A stretch of DNA of 64,000 nucleotides from an uncultured Holophagaceae bacterium (GTDB lineage: Bacteria > Acidobacteriota > Holophagae > Holophagales > Holophagaceae): contig CAIOFF010000029.1 of the NCBI GenBank assembly GCA_903857495.1, positions 41,305 through 105,304 on the forward strand, given 5' to 3'. The translations under genes and the position numbers were made by a program. Positions 7,316 through 16,230 of the stretch are shown here, one piece after another (position 1 is the stretch's first letter; each line of letters begins with the position of its first letter). The notes below the pieces were generated by a model, which searched no databases, was not told the origin of the DNA, and saw only the letters and a list, made by a program, of their open reading frames with translations.

Positions 7316-9547
7316 ATGAAACCAAGGTGGTGGCTGGTTCTGCTGGTGCTGTTGGCAGGGTTCGGGGTGCTGGGACTGGGGGGGCGGCAGATCGCCCAGA
7401 ATGCCCCGCCGATCCCGCAGCGGGTGCTGGCCGAGGACGGCACCCTGCTGGTGGGACCCGGTCAGATCCTCGCGGGCCAGGTCAGCTACCTGGGCCACGG
7501 CGGCCAGCACATCGGCTCCATCCTGGGGCACGGCTCCTACCTGGCGCCGGACTGGACCGCGAAGGCCCTGCATCAGTGGGCGGCGGGCACCCTGGCCGGT
7601 GTGCAGGCCAAGGGCGTTTCCCCGGCGGAAGCCAAGGCCCAGACCATATCTTTATTTCAGAATAATAAGTATGAAATAGCCACCGACACCCTGAAGCTGG
7701 ATGCCACCCAGGCCCAGGCCTACCGCCAGACCCGCGCCGAGCTGGCCCGCATCGCCGTGGAAGGGGACAAGGAAGCCGCCATTCCCGCCCACTGGATTCC
7801 CACCCAGGCCGAGGGCGAGCGGGTGGCCGACTTCTGGCTGTGGACCGCCTGGACTGCCGCCGCGCGGCGGCCGGGTTCCGCGGCCAGCTACACGCAGAAC
7901 TGGCCCCACGAGCCCCTGGTGGGCAACAGCATCACGCCCATCAGCCACCTCTGGAGCATCCTCTCGATCATCCTGCTGATCCTGGGCGTGGGCCTCATGG
8001 TCTGGCACCACGCCAGCCAGCCCGCCGAGGAGTTCCCCGCCCCCCAGGCCATCCCGGCGGCGCCCGCCACCCCCAGCCAGCGCTGGTCGGCGGTCTACTT
8101 TGCCGTGGCCATGGCCCTGTTCCTGGTACAGATCGGCATGGGTGTCCTGACCGCCCATGACGCCGTGGAAGGCAACGCGCTCTATGGCGTGGACCTGTCC
8201 CGCATCCTGCCCTACGCGGCCTCGCGCACGTGGCACCTGCAGCTGGCCGTCTTCTGGATCGCCACCTGCTGGCTGGCCACGGGCCTCTACCTGGGTCCCA
8301 AGCTCAGCGCCAAGGAGCCCAAGGGCCAGTGGATCGGCGTGGCGGGCCTGCTGGTGGCCCTGGTGGTGGTCGTCGTCGGAGCCCTCGCGGGCGCCCACCA
8401 GGCCATCCTGGGCAAGCTGTCCGGCTCCTTCCTGCTGGGGCATCAGGGTTATGAGTATGTGGAGCTGGGCCGCCTCTGGCAGATCCTGCTCACGGTGGGC
8501 ATGGTTTTCTGGTTGGTGATGGTGGTGCGAGCCCTGCTGCCCGCCCTGCGCGGCGAAAAGGGCCGCGTGGGCCTGCTCAAGCTCTTCGTGCTGTCCGCCG
8601 TTGCCATCCCGCTGTTCTACTCCGCGGGCTTCATGTACACCCGCGAGACGCACATCGCCATGGCCGAATACTGGCGCTGGTGGGTGGTCCATCTCTGGGT
8701 GGAGGGCTTCTTCGAGGTCTTCGCCACCGTGGCCATCGCGCTGCTCACCACCCGCATGGGCCTGCTGCGCGAGAGCACTGCGCTGCGCGCCGTGGGCCTT
8801 TCCGTAGGCCTCTTCCTCGGCAGCGGCATCATCGGCACCTTCCACCACCTCTACTACACGGGCTCCCCGGCCTCCATCGCGGCCCTGGGCTCCGTGTTCA
8901 GCGCCCTGGAGATCGTGCCTCTCACCATCGTGGGTTTCGAGATCGCCCAGAGCCTCAAGGCCGGCCGCGCCCTGGGCAGCGGCTACGAGTGGCCCTTCCG
9001 GTTCTTCGCGGCCGTCTGCTTCTGGAACCTGGTGGGCGCCGGCGTCTTCGGCATGCTCATCAACCCGCCCTCGATCCTCTACTTCAGCCAGGGGCTCAAC
9101 ACTACGCCCATCCACAGCCACGCCGCGCTCTTCGGGGTCTACGGCTTCCTGGCCATCTCTCTCATGCTGTTCGCCCTGCGCGGCATGACCCCGGACCGGG
9201 CCTGGGACGAGAAGTGGCTGCGCTACGGCTTCTGGGGCCTGAACCTGGGCCTGGTCCTCATGTTGGTGTTTTCGCTGATCCCCAGTGGCCTCTACCAGTT
9301 CGTGCAGAGCCTCGAGCATGGCACCTGGTATGCCCGCAGCGCGGCCGTGGTGCAGAGCCCCCTCATGCGCACCTTCACCTGGCTGCGCATGCCCGGCGAT
9401 GTGCTCTTCGGCCTCGGCGCCCTCTCGGTGATCCTCTTCACCTTCAAGGCCGTCATCGGCGCCTGGGGCTGGCGGACCGCGGAAGAGACCGCACCCGCCA
9501 AGCCTGAAGCCGAGGGCGCCCCCGCCTTCGCCGCCGGGAGAGATTGA
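7316..9547 (+). CDS. norZ: Quinol-dependent nitric oxide reductase (qNor)
   Basis: Reduces 2 NO to N2O with electrons from quinol; inner membrane. 743 residues from the ATG at 7316, which has GGAGG six bases upstream. The N-terminal part has one membrane helix, then a soluble region with the qNor blocks PPIPQRVLAEDG, GQHIGSILGHGSYLAPDWTA and WPHEPLVGN. This is the fused NorC-like region lacking a CxxCH haem c site. Then come about 13 helices of the NorB/haem-copper oxidase domain. HLWVEGFFEVFATV and GTFHHLYYTG supply metal-ligand histidines and the FeB-site glutamates, and HSHAALFGVYG follows. No accessory nor genes are adjacent. A hairpin terminator follows at 9704. Confidence 0.95.
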   Translation: MKPRWWLVLLVLLAGFGVLGLGGRQIAQNAPPIPQRVLAEDGTLLVGPGQILAGQVSYLGHGGQHIGSILGHGSYLAPDWTAKALHQWAAGTLAGVQAKGVSPAEAKAQTISLFQNNKYEIATDTLKLDATQAQAYRQTRAELARIAVEGDKEAAIPAHWIPTQAEGERVADFWLWTAWTAAARRPGSAASYTQNWPHEPLVGNSITPISHLWSILSIILLILGVGLMVWHHASQPAEEFPAPQAIPAAPATPSQRWSAVYFAVAMALFLVQIGMGVLTAHDAVEGNALYGVDLSRILPYAASRTWHLQLAVFWIATCWLATGLYLGPKLSAKEPKGQWIGVAGLLVALVVVVVGALAGAHQAILGKLSGSFLLGHQGYEYVELGRLWQILLTVGMVFWLVMVVRALLPALRGEKGRVGLLKLFVLSAVAIPLFYSAGFMYTRETHIAMAEYWRWWVVHLWVEGFFEVFATVAIALLTTRMGLLRESTALRAVGLSVGLFLGSGIIGTFHHLYYTGSPASIAALGSVFSALEIVPLTIVGFEIAQSLKAGRALGSGYEWPFRFFAAVCFWNLVGAGVFGMLINPPSILYFSQGLNTTPIHSHAALFGVYGFLAISLMLFALRGMTPDRAWDEKWLRYGFWGLNLGLVLMLVFSLIPSGLYQFVQSLEHGTWYARSAAVVQSPLMRTFTWLRMPGDVLFGLGALSVILFTFKAVIGAWGWRTAEETAPAKPEAEGAPAFAAGRD

Positions 9548-9577
9548 TCGGGGCTCGACTGCCAGAGTGAAGTTATT

Positions 9578-9669
9578 TTCACCACGAAGACAACGAAGAC
9601 CACGAAGCACGGAACCGGCTTGGATGAGCGGGCCTTCTTCGTGGTCTTCCTGTTGCCCCTGTCGTTTCC
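9578..9669. repeat. Inverted pair of short tandem-repeat tracts (CGAAGAC-type units)
   Basis: Left arm 9578-9612 is built from units like ACCACGAAG / ACAACGAAG. The right arm, about 9632-9669, is its approximate inverse complement (CTTCTTCGTGGTCTTC, then degenerate units). About 20 bp separate them and there is no ORF. Same architecture as 26121-26637, 34123-34320, 34801-35066 and 40526-40699. Confidence 0.6.
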
Positions 9670-9703
9670 CCTCCAAGTCCCTGCGGTCTCCTGCGGGTTA
9701 AGA

Positions 9704-9747
9704 GTGCCTAACAAAACCCCGCGGCTCCGTGGGGTTTTGTTAGGCAC
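9704..9747. terminator. 17-bp perfect hairpin, probable bidirectional terminator
   Basis: Perfect 17-bp arms (9704-9720 and 9731-9747) around a 10-base loop. The core is AAAACCCC...GGGGTTTT, so either strand gives a GC stem followed by a U-tract. It lies between qNor (ends 9547) and the acyltransferase (starts 9772), both on the plus strand, so it most likely ends the qNor transcript. Confidence 0.65.
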
Positions 9748-9771
9748 GATAAGCTCGAAGCTGGAGCGGGC

Positions 9772-10950
9772 ATGACCTTGGATTCAGAGGACAGAAACCC
9801 TGGGGCCAGAGCCGAAGCCCTGCCGAGGGACCCCGGCATCGACCTGCTGCGGGGGCTCTCCATCGTGCTGGTGGTCATGCACCACGTGGGTCTCCGCATC
9901 CCCCTCAAGGCGGGGGTGCTGGCCACCTTCCTGCCGCGCTGGTGCCTGGATGCCCTGATCTACAACGGCACCGAGGCCGTGTTCATCTTCTTCGTGATCT
10001 CGGGCTTCCTCATCGCCTCCCACAGCCTGGTGCGCTGGGGCAGCCTGGCGGCCCTGGATGTCCGGGCCTTCTACACCCGCCGCGCCGCCCGCATCCTGCC
10101 CTCCCTCCTGATCCTGGTGGCGGTGCTGAGCCTGCTGCACCTGGTCGGGGCGCGGGACTACACCATCACCAGGGCCTCCCAGTCGCTGGCCCGGGCCATC
10201 CTGGCGGCCCTGGGCCTGCACCTGAACTGGTACGAGGGCCTGACGGGCTACCTGCCGGGCAACTGGGATGTGCTGTGGTCCCTCTCCATCGAGGAGCTCT
10301 TCTACCTGGGCTTCCCTCTGCTGTGCCTGGGCCTGCGCCGCCGGCGCGTCCTGGTGCCGGCGCTCCTGCTGCTGGCGCTGTCGCTGCCCCTCACCCGGGC
10401 GGCCCTGGCGGCCAATCCCATCTGGCAGGAGAAGGCCACCCTGCCGGGCATGGCCGCCATCGCCACGGGGGTTCTGGGGGCCCTGCTGGCTGCCGCGGTT
10501 CGCCCAAGGTGGACCTGGCTGCCGGGCCTCCTGCGGATGCTGGGCTGGGCGGGCGTGGTGGCCGTGCTCTGCTTCGAGAGCTGGCTCTGGCCCCGCCTGG
10601 GCAACGGGAGCCTGCTGCTCCTGACCGGTGGCACGCTGCTGCTCCTGCTGGGTTTTCACTGGCGCCCGCCGGTCCAGCGCCCCGGGGTGGCCTTCGGCTG
10701 GTTGCGTTCTTTCGGGCGGCTCAGCTACGAGGTCTACCTCACCCACATGTTCATCATCTGGCCCGTGGTCCGGGCCTACAAAGCCTACGGTGGCGGGCCG
10801 CGCTGGGGCATCCTCTGGTACCTGCCGGCCCTGGCTGCGTCCTGGGGGCTCGGCTGGCTGGTGGCGAGATTCCTCTCAACCCCCTGTGAGCAGTGTCTCC
10901 GGGGGCGGCTGGGAAGCATCCAGCCACCTGTCTCAGCCGCTGTTTCTTAG
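9772..10950 (+). CDS. Acyltransferase 3 family (OafA/YrhL-like) membrane protein
   Basis: 392 residues with about ten hydrophobic helices. Family motifs are clear: GIDLLRGLSIVLVVMHHVG (with the essential His in the R-x10-H spacing), FFVISGFLI, the FYTRRAARILPSLL arginine motif, and WSLSIEELFYLGFPLL. These enzymes O-acylate surface glycans or lipids; the acceptor here is unknown. The last 18 bp overlap the end of convergent ppc. Confidence 0.88.
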   Translation: MTLDSEDRNPGARAEALPRDPGIDLLRGLSIVLVVMHHVGLRIPLKAGVLATFLPRWCLDALIYNGTEAVFIFFVISGFLIASHSLVRWGSLAALDVRAFYTRRAARILPSLLILVAVLSLLHLVGARDYTITRASQSLARAILAALGLHLNWYEGLTGYLPGNWDVLWSLSIEELFYLGFPLLCLGLRRRRVLVPALLLLALSLPLTRAALAANPIWQEKATLPGMAAIATGVLGALLAAAVRPRWTWLPGLLRMLGWAGVVAVLCFESWLWPRLGNGSLLLLTGGTLLLLLGFHWRPPVQRPGVAFGWLRSFGRLSYEVYLTHMFIIWPVVRAYKAYGGGPRWGILWYLPALAASWGLGWLVARFLSTPCEQCLRGRLGSIQPPVSAAVS

Positions 10951-13683
10951 CCCGGCGGCAAGCCCGTTGATGGAGAGCAGGATGCCGCGCTCGGTGCGTC
11001 CATCGAGGTCGCCGGCGCGGTAGCGGCTCAGCAGCTCCACCTGGAGGTGGTTCAGGGGATCCAGGTAGGGGAAGCGGTGCTGGATGGAGCGCCGCAGGGA
11101 GGGGTTGTCCTCCAGCAGTCCCGCCTGCCCCGTGATGTCCCGCAGGGCCCCGAGGGTGGCCGCGCACTCCTGCTCGATGCGCCCGAAGATGCGGGTCCGC
11201 AGGGCCGCGTCGCCCACCAGGTCCGCGTAGCGGCTGGCGATGGCCAGGTCCACCTTGGCCAGCACCATGTCCAGGTTGGAGAGGAGGCTGCGGAAGGGCG
11301 CCCAGTGGGAGTACATCTCCTGCAGCAGCGCCAGGCCCGCCTCGCCCCGCTCCGCGCGGAAGGTCCGCACCGCCGAGCCGAAGCCGTACCAGCCGGGCAG
11401 CATGAGGCGGCACTGGCCCCAGCTGAAGACCCAGGGGATGGCCCGCAGGTCCGTGATGGCCCGGCCGCCCTTGCGACTGGCGGGCCGGGAACCGATGTTC
11501 AGGCGCGATATCTCCGAGATGGGCGTGGACTCCCAGAAGTAGCGCTCGAAGCCCTCGGTTTCGTAGACTAGGTTGCGGTAGGCCGCGCAGGCCTCCCGGG
11601 ACAGGACGTCCATGGCCTCGGAGAAGCGCGGGTCCTCGCCATCGCCGGGGCCCTTGGGCAGGCTGGCCTCCAGGGTGGCGGCCACCAGCACCTCCAGGTT
11701 GCGGCGGCCCACGGCGGGGTGGCCGTACTTGGCGGCGATGACCTCACCCTGCTCCGTGAGGCGGATCTGGCCGTTCACGGCGCCCGCAGGCTGGGCCAGG
11801 ATGGCCTCGTAGGCCGGGCCGCCGCCGCGGCCCACAGAGCCGCCGCGGCCGTGGAAGAGGCGCAGCCGAACACCGTGGCGCCGGGCCACAGCCACGAGAT
11901 CCTGCTCGGCCTTGTAGAGCTCCCAGCGGGAAGTGACGAAGCCGCCGTCCTTGTTGCTGTCCGAGTAGCCCAGCATCACCTCCTGCTCGCCGCCCCGGCT
12001 GTCCAGCAGGCGCCGGTAGAGGGGCAGGGCCAGCAGGCGGTCCATGATGGCGCCGCAGCTGCGCAGGTCCTCGATGGTCTCGAACAGCGGGATCAGGTTG
12101 ATGTCCAGGCGGCCTTCGAGGGGCCGGAGCAGGCCCGCCTCCCGCAGCAGCACCGCGGCCTCCAGCAGGTCCGAGACGCCCTCGGTGTGGCTGATGATGC
12201 AGTTGGGCAGGGCCGCCAGGCCCAGGCGCTGCTGGGCCCGGGCCACGGTGCGGAAGAGGCCCAGCTCCGCCTGGGCCTCCTCGCTGTAGGCCAGGAAGGG
12301 TGAGGCCAGGGGGCGCGGGCTCGCCAGCTCCGCCGCCAGCAGGGCGATGCGCGCCTCCTCGTCGAGAGCCAGGTAGCCGGTGCCCGGCTGCAGGGTCTCC
12401 AGCAGCTCCGCCACCACCCGGCCGTGGACCTCCGAGGTCTGGCGCAGGTCCAGGGGCACCAGGTGGAAGCCGAAGACGGCCACGGCGCGGCGCAGGTCCC
12501 GCAGGCGGCCCCGGGCCAGGCGGCGGCCCCCGTGGGCCCGCAGGGAGCGGTCCAGCATGTCGAGATCCGCCTTCAGCTCCGCCGCCGAAGCGTAGGGCGC
12601 CACGACCTCTGCCGCGGCCGGGCCCGCATCGGGCAGCAGCTTCCGCCGGGTGGCCTCGAGTCGCGCGGAGATGAGGGACTGGGCCAGCCGGTAGGCCTCG
12701 TCGGCCCGCTGGGGGGAGCTGCTCGGGGACTTCGCCGCCAGGTTCAGCACCTCCTGGGAGGCCTTGGACACCTGGAGGCTGAGGGAGAGCTCGGAGCCGA
12801 GGCTCTCCAGCTCCCGCAGCAGGAAGTCGAGGATGGTCTGGGACTGCATCCGCAACGCGCGCTCCAGCACCTCGGCGGTGACGAAGGGGTTGCCGTCCCG
12901 GTCCCCGCCGATCCAGCTGCCCAGCTGCAGGAAGGGCGGCAGCTCCGTGTCGCCCCAGGCGGGATCCAGGGCCAGGCGATCCTCCAGGTCCGCGTAGAGG
13001 GCCGGGACGCCCCGCAGGAAGGTGCGCTCGAAGTAGGAGAGGGCGCTGGTCACCTCGTCTGTGACCGCGGGCCGGTGGGCGCGCAGCATGCGAGTCTGCC
13101 AGAGCAGCAGCACCTGCCGCTGCAGGTGCTCATCGCGCAGGGCGGTCTCCCGGGGCGTGGAGGTGGTGCGGTCGCGCTCCTCCAGCAGGTGGGCGATCTC
13201 CATCTGCGCGTTCAGGATGCTCTTGCGCTGCACCTCCGTGGGGTGGGCCGTGAGCACCGGGCGCACCAGGGCGCAGTCGAAGAAGGCCTTCAGCCCCGCC
13301 GCGTCCAGGCCCGCCTCGGCGCCCTGCGCCAGGGCATGGTCCAGGGAGCTGGGCCGGGGGGTCGTGTCGTCGGAGCGGTGCGCCCGGGAGCGGCGGATGT
13401 GGTGCTGGTCCTCGGCCAGGTTGGCCAGCTGGGAGAAGTAGCTGAAGGCCCGGATGACCAGGATGGCCCGGCCCGGCGTGAGGGCCTGGAGGATGCCCTT
13501 CAGCTCCTTGACGGCCGTGGGGTCGCCGCCCCGGCGGAAGCGCACCGCGCAGCGCCGGATCTGCTCGATGAGCTCGAAGGTGGCCTCGCCCTCCTGCTCC
13601 CGCACCGTGTCGCCCAGCAGCCGCCCCAGCAGCCGGATGTCCTCCATCAGCGGCAGGTCCTTGTCAGGCAGCGCGGCATTCAT
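10933..13683 (-). CDS. ppc: Phosphoenolpyruvate carboxylase
   Basis: Converts PEP plus bicarbonate to oxaloacetate, the main anaplerotic entry to the TCA cycle. 916 residues, a normal length. Both catalytic signatures are present: VLTAHPTEVQRKS with the essential His near residue 145, and LGYSDSNKDGGF. The glycine-rich FHGRGGSVGRGGGPAY loop follows. The C-terminus ends RNSG rather than the usual QNTG, a conservative change at the residues that reach into the active site. The start at 13683 opens with an acidic N-terminal helix as in bacterial homologues. Confidence 0.96.
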   Translation of the reverse strand: MNAALPDKDLPLMEDIRLLGRLLGDTVREQEGEATFELIEQIRRCAVRFRRGGDPTAVKELKGILQALTPGRAILVIRAFSYFSQLANLAEDQHHIRRSRAHRSDDTTPRPSSLDHALAQGAEAGLDAAGLKAFFDCALVRPVLTAHPTEVQRKSILNAQMEIAHLLEERDRTTSTPRETALRDEHLQRQVLLLWQTRMLRAHRPAVTDEVTSALSYFERTFLRGVPALYADLEDRLALDPAWGDTELPPFLQLGSWIGGDRDGNPFVTAEVLERALRMQSQTILDFLLRELESLGSELSLSLQVSKASQEVLNLAAKSPSSSPQRADEAYRLAQSLISARLEATRRKLLPDAGPAAAEVVAPYASAAELKADLDMLDRSLRAHGGRRLARGRLRDLRRAVAVFGFHLVPLDLRQTSEVHGRVVAELLETLQPGTGYLALDEEARIALLAAELASPRPLASPFLAYSEEAQAELGLFRTVARAQQRLGLAALPNCIISHTEGVSDLLEAAVLLREAGLLRPLEGRLDINLIPLFETIEDLRSCGAIMDRLLALPLYRRLLDSRGGEQEVMLGYSDSNKDGGFVTSRWELYKAEQDLVAVARRHGVRLRLFHGRGGSVGRGGGPAYEAILAQPAGAVNGQIRLTEQGEVIAAKYGHPAVGRRNLEVLVAATLEASLPKGPGDGEDPRFSEAMDVLSREACAAYRNLVYETEGFERYFWESTPISEISRLNIGSRPASRKGGRAITDLRAIPWVFSWGQCRLMLPGWYGFGSAVRTFRAERGEAGLALLQEMYSHWAPFRSLLSNLDMVLAKVDLAIASRYADLVGDAALRTRIFGRIEQECAATLGALRDITGQAGLLEDNPSLRRSIQHRFPYLDPLNHLQVELLSRYRAGDLDGRTERGILLSINGLAAGLRNSG

Positions 13684-13798
13684 GGGGCGATCCTTCCAGG
13701 CAGGGCGGGGGGTCCAGCCAGCCTACCGGAAGCGGGGGGAGATGCCACCCGGGGACTTGGAGGCGGGGGGCGGAATCTGAGCCGCCACTTGACCGGGT

Positions 13799-14887
13799 CT
13801 ACTCCGCATTTGGCTCTTGCTGGTGCCCGGTCAGGATCGCGGTCAGCGCGACGTTGATGTAGTAGTTTCCCCGGCCCCGCTTTTGTTTCAACAGGAACCC
13901 GTCCTCAGCGAGCTTGTCCAGGTAGCTCGTCGCGGTTGTGCGCGACACCTTCAGGTCCTGCTCCACATAGTCGATCCGAGTGTAGGGGTGCATGAACAGG
14001 TTGTTGATGAGGTCCTGGCTGTAGAACCTGTGCTTGGCCCGGATGCGGTGCTTGTAGTCTTGAAGAGCCTGCTTGATGGCGCCGATGGTCTGGATGGTCT
14101 GGGCGGCGGTGTGCTCCACGACGTCGAGCATGTAGAAGACCCAGTTCTCCCAGGCGTCCTCCTCCCGCACGGCCTGAAGCAGCCGGTAATACTCAGCCTT
14201 GGTCTGGACGATCCGGCTGCTCAGATACAGCACCGGAATGTCCAGCAGGTCCTCTTTCACGAGGTAGAGGACATTCAGGAGGCGCCCGGTGCGTCCGTTG
14301 CCGTCATAGAACGGATGGATGCTCTCGAACTGATGGTGGATCAGGCTCATCTTGATGAGCGGGTCCGCCTCGAAGGGAACCTCCCCGTTGATGAACTTCT
14401 CCAGGTTACCCATGAGCCGCTGCACTTCCTGCTGATCCTGAGGCGGCATGTAGACCACTTCACCCGCGCTGTTTTTCAGCGCAGTGCCGGGTAGCTTCCG
14501 GAAACCGGCGCGGTTCTGCTCCAGCACTTCCTGGACCTGAAGGATGTGATTCAGCGTCAGCAGCCCGGTCTCTTCCACCAGGGCGAATCCCCGGCGCAGA
14601 GCCTGGCGGTAGCGGAGGACCTCCTTCGTGGCCGCATCGATCGACTCCTGGCTCGCGTCATCCCCCTTGAACAACTCGTCGTGGGTGGTGACGATGTTCT
14701 CGATCTCAGAGCTGTCTTTCGCCTCCTGCAAGCCGAGGGTGTTGATCAGGATGGCCTGATTTGGGATCGCAGCGGCCACGCCCTTGAGCTCAGCCAGGCA
14801 GCGGCTGGCGCTCGCCAGCTTCTTCAGAATCCTCGGCGTGTCGAAGCGAGCCGGGTCCAGGTGTTCCAGTGAATTGAGCGTGGTCAC
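13799..14887 (-). CDS. Fic family protein (class II) with C-terminal winged-helix domain
   Basis: Fic enzymes transfer AMP or other nucleotide moieties onto hydroxyl side chains of target proteins. 362 residues. The active-site loop HPFYDGNGRTGR is at 191-202, with all catalytic residues. The inhibitory helix motif (S/T)xxxE(G/N) is visible as SSEIEN (59-64), placing it in the N-terminally self-inhibited class II. Residues about 290-345 look like a winged helix-turn-helix (YVEQDLKVSRTTATSYLDKLAEDGFL), so it may bind DNA. Two large palindromes lie immediately upstream. It is first in a small toxin-rich islet. Confidence 0.92.
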   Translation of the reverse strand: MTTLNSLEHLDPARFDTPRILKKLASASRCLAELKGVAAAIPNQAILINTLGLQEAKDSSEIENIVTTHDELFKGDDASQESIDAATKEVLRYRQALRRGFALVEETGLLTLNHILQVQEVLEQNRAGFRKLPGTALKNSAGEVVYMPPQDQQEVQRLMGNLEKFINGEVPFEADPLIKMSLIHHQFESIHPFYDGNGRTGRLLNVLYLVKEDLLDIPVLYLSSRIVQTKAEYYRLLQAVREEDAWENWVFYMLDVVEHTAAQTIQTIGAIKQALQDYKHRIRAKHRFYSQDLINNLFMHPYTRIDYVEQDLKVSRTTATSYLDKLAEDGFLLKQKRGRGNYYINVALTAILTGHQQEPNAE

Positions 14888-14905
14888 GGCAGATCCCAGG
14901 GAAGA

Positions 14906-14980
14906 ACATACCTAGAAAACGCTCATTTTCTACGCATGTCCAGTGGAACATGCCTAGAATTTTCGATTTTCTATACATGT
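14906..14980. promoter_or_regulatory. Two 33-34-bp palindromes upstream of the fic gene
   Basis: Palindrome 1 spans 14906-14939, palindrome 2 spans 14948-14980; their starts are 42 bp apart, about four helical turns. Both follow the pattern ACATRCCTAGAA...TTTTCTAYRCATGT, with inner arms TAGAA/TTCTA and outer arms ACAT/ATGT. They start 19 bp before the fic start, where an autoregulator would block transcription. I see no gene or clear structure in 14981-15291. Confidence 0.65.
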
Positions 14981-15291
14981 TTCACCGGCAGGAACGGACC
15001 CCGGGGTATTCCTGGGCATATCCCAGGCTGACTCAGTCGGGAGTGACTGACGGGCCCCCCGAACCGCCCTGGCCATCGCCCGGTCCCTGCCTGCCCGGGG
15101 ATGGCATCCGCCGCGGATGGGTCGCGGTGGGCAGCGCCTTCGGTGTCTGGATACTGGCTCTGCTGAATAGATGCATACAGGTGGGCTGACACCTTCTCTT
15201 TCAACGCAAGAAGACCCGCTCAGAACGAAGGCCTTTCAAAGACCTTCCCATCAGAGCAGCCAGCGAGACCCCCGGACACGGCTTCTTCAAG

Positions 15292-15654
15292 CTACACCCT
15301 GGCTTTGGCCGTCTTCTGACCTGCTTTGAAGGTGGACACCAGATCATGGGTAACCTCACGCAGTAGTTCGGACAGACTCCGTCCCTGAGCCTCAGCGAGG
15401 GCCTCCAGGGCTTCCTTCTCCTGTTTGTCCGTCCGGAAGGTCACCAGCTCGGTTTCCACCCTCGGCGTGGTCTTGCTGGGGCGTCCCATCCGCACGATGG
15501 GGCGTCCTGCGGGAGCCCCCTTCATCTCCTTCGCCAACGCCTCAGCCTCAGCCGCACGCTCCGCAAACGGCTTCCTGGCATGCCCCTTCGGAAGCTCGCC
15601 AGCCTCCTGGATCACTTCCTCCCAATGGAGTCCCTTCTTGGTCACCTTGCTCAT
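15292..15654 (-). CDS. Putative antitoxin with ribbon-helix-helix-like C-terminal domain
   Basis: 120 residues from the ATG at 15654. The first half is charged and helical. The second half (RVETELVTFRTDKQEKEALEALAEAQGRSLSELLREV) has the strand-helix-helix pattern of CopG/MetJ-type DNA-binding antitoxins. Its start overlaps the upstream gene's stop by 4 bp (ATGA), typical of type II toxin-antitoxin pairs. Here the toxin-like gene comes first, the order seen in BrnT/BrnA-like systems. Confidence 0.6.
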   Translation of the reverse strand: MSKVTKKGLHWEEVIQEAGELPKGHARKPFAERAAEAEALAKEMKGAPAGRPIVRMGRPSKTTPRVETELVTFRTDKQEKEALEALAEAQGRSLSELLREVTHDLVSTFKAGQKTAKARV

Positions 15655-15929
15655 GGCTTCCTGCCTTTCTTCAGATCCCCGGTGCTGTAGCGACACCCAG
15701 TCACCGGCTCGAATGTCCATTCCTTGCGATCCACCAGTTCCACGATCAGCCGGTAGCGCTTCCCGTTGAGGGTCCCCTGAAGCATCACGCGTCCCAGGCG
15801 GCCACTCACCATCGAGAGGTCCTTGGCGTCCATCAAGGCATCCAGGGCCTCTCGTGGGACGCGATGCTTGAGGAGGATGTATTCCTCCGCAACCGGGGTC
15901 CATCTCAGCCTAGGTTTCTTGGGGTCCAT
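15651..15929 (-). CDS. Putative BrnT/DUF4258-like toxin of a type II TA pair
   Basis: 92 residues from the ATG at 15929. The sequence has the small RelE-superfamily layout: an N-terminal basic helix (AEEYILLKHRVPREALDALMDA), then strands SGRLGRVMLQGTLNGKRYRLIVELV and a C-terminal basic tail. The GR...G...GKRYRLIVEL block recalls BrnT and DUF4258 ribonuclease toxins. This is pattern recognition only; the family assignment is tentative. It is followed by the antitoxin-like gene with a 4-bp overlap. Confidence 0.5.
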   Translation of the reverse strand: MDPKKPRLRWTPVAEEYILLKHRVPREALDALMDAKDLSMVSGRLGRVMLQGTLNGKRYRLIVELVDRKEWTFEPVTGCRYSTGDLKKGRKP

Positions 15930-15948
15930 CAATCCCCCCCAGGAGCTT

Positions 15949-15961
15949 AGTGTAATACACT
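15949..15961. promoter_or_regulatory. Operator-like palindrome before the TA pair
   Basis: AGTGT-AAT-ACACT, a 13-bp perfect inverted repeat 20 bp upstream of the toxin-like start on the minus strand. Its AT-rich centre could overlap a -10 element. Ribbon-helix-helix antitoxins commonly bind such short palindromes to repress their own operon. Confidence 0.5.
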
Positions 15962-16191
15962 TTAGCGGCCACGCAAGGGCTGAACCTTCGATCTTCTCAT
16001 CTCTGGAGGGTTCCACAGCGCCGTGGACACCGAATGGAGCGCAGGGAAGTCTGAACAGCCTTCAGGCAGGGTTCCCTGCGCCGCGCTGTCTGCGGCGGAG
16101 GGCTGGGCTGATGGCTGCGGGCTGAGTCGATCCGGAACGCACGCAGGCTCGGACCCCGGACCGGGACGCGGGGATGGGTCCAGCAGGCAAG

Positions 16192-16216
16192 GAAAAGCCC
16201 CGGAGGTCCGGGGCTC
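16192..16216 (-). terminator. Rho-independent terminator of the Rhs/immunity transcript
   Basis: On the minus strand a 9-bp perfect stem (AGCCCCGGA / TCCGGGGCT) with a 2-base loop runs into TTTTCC. It lies 15 bp beyond the stop of the small membrane gene, so it ends that operon. The remaining 15962-16191 shows no gene. Confidence 0.75.
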
Positions 16217-16230
16217 TTCGTGCTTGCGAG

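Noticed and set aside
9704..9747. Integron attC site
   Set aside because: The ends carry GCCTAAC and GTTAGGC, which fit attC R boxes, but the stem is perfect with no extrahelical bases, is too short, and no integron integrase or cassette array is present. A terminator explains it better.
14790..15189. ORFs overlapping the palindromes upstream of fic (both strands)
   Set aside because: The translations just mirror the palindromic DNA and have no protein-like composition or start signals.
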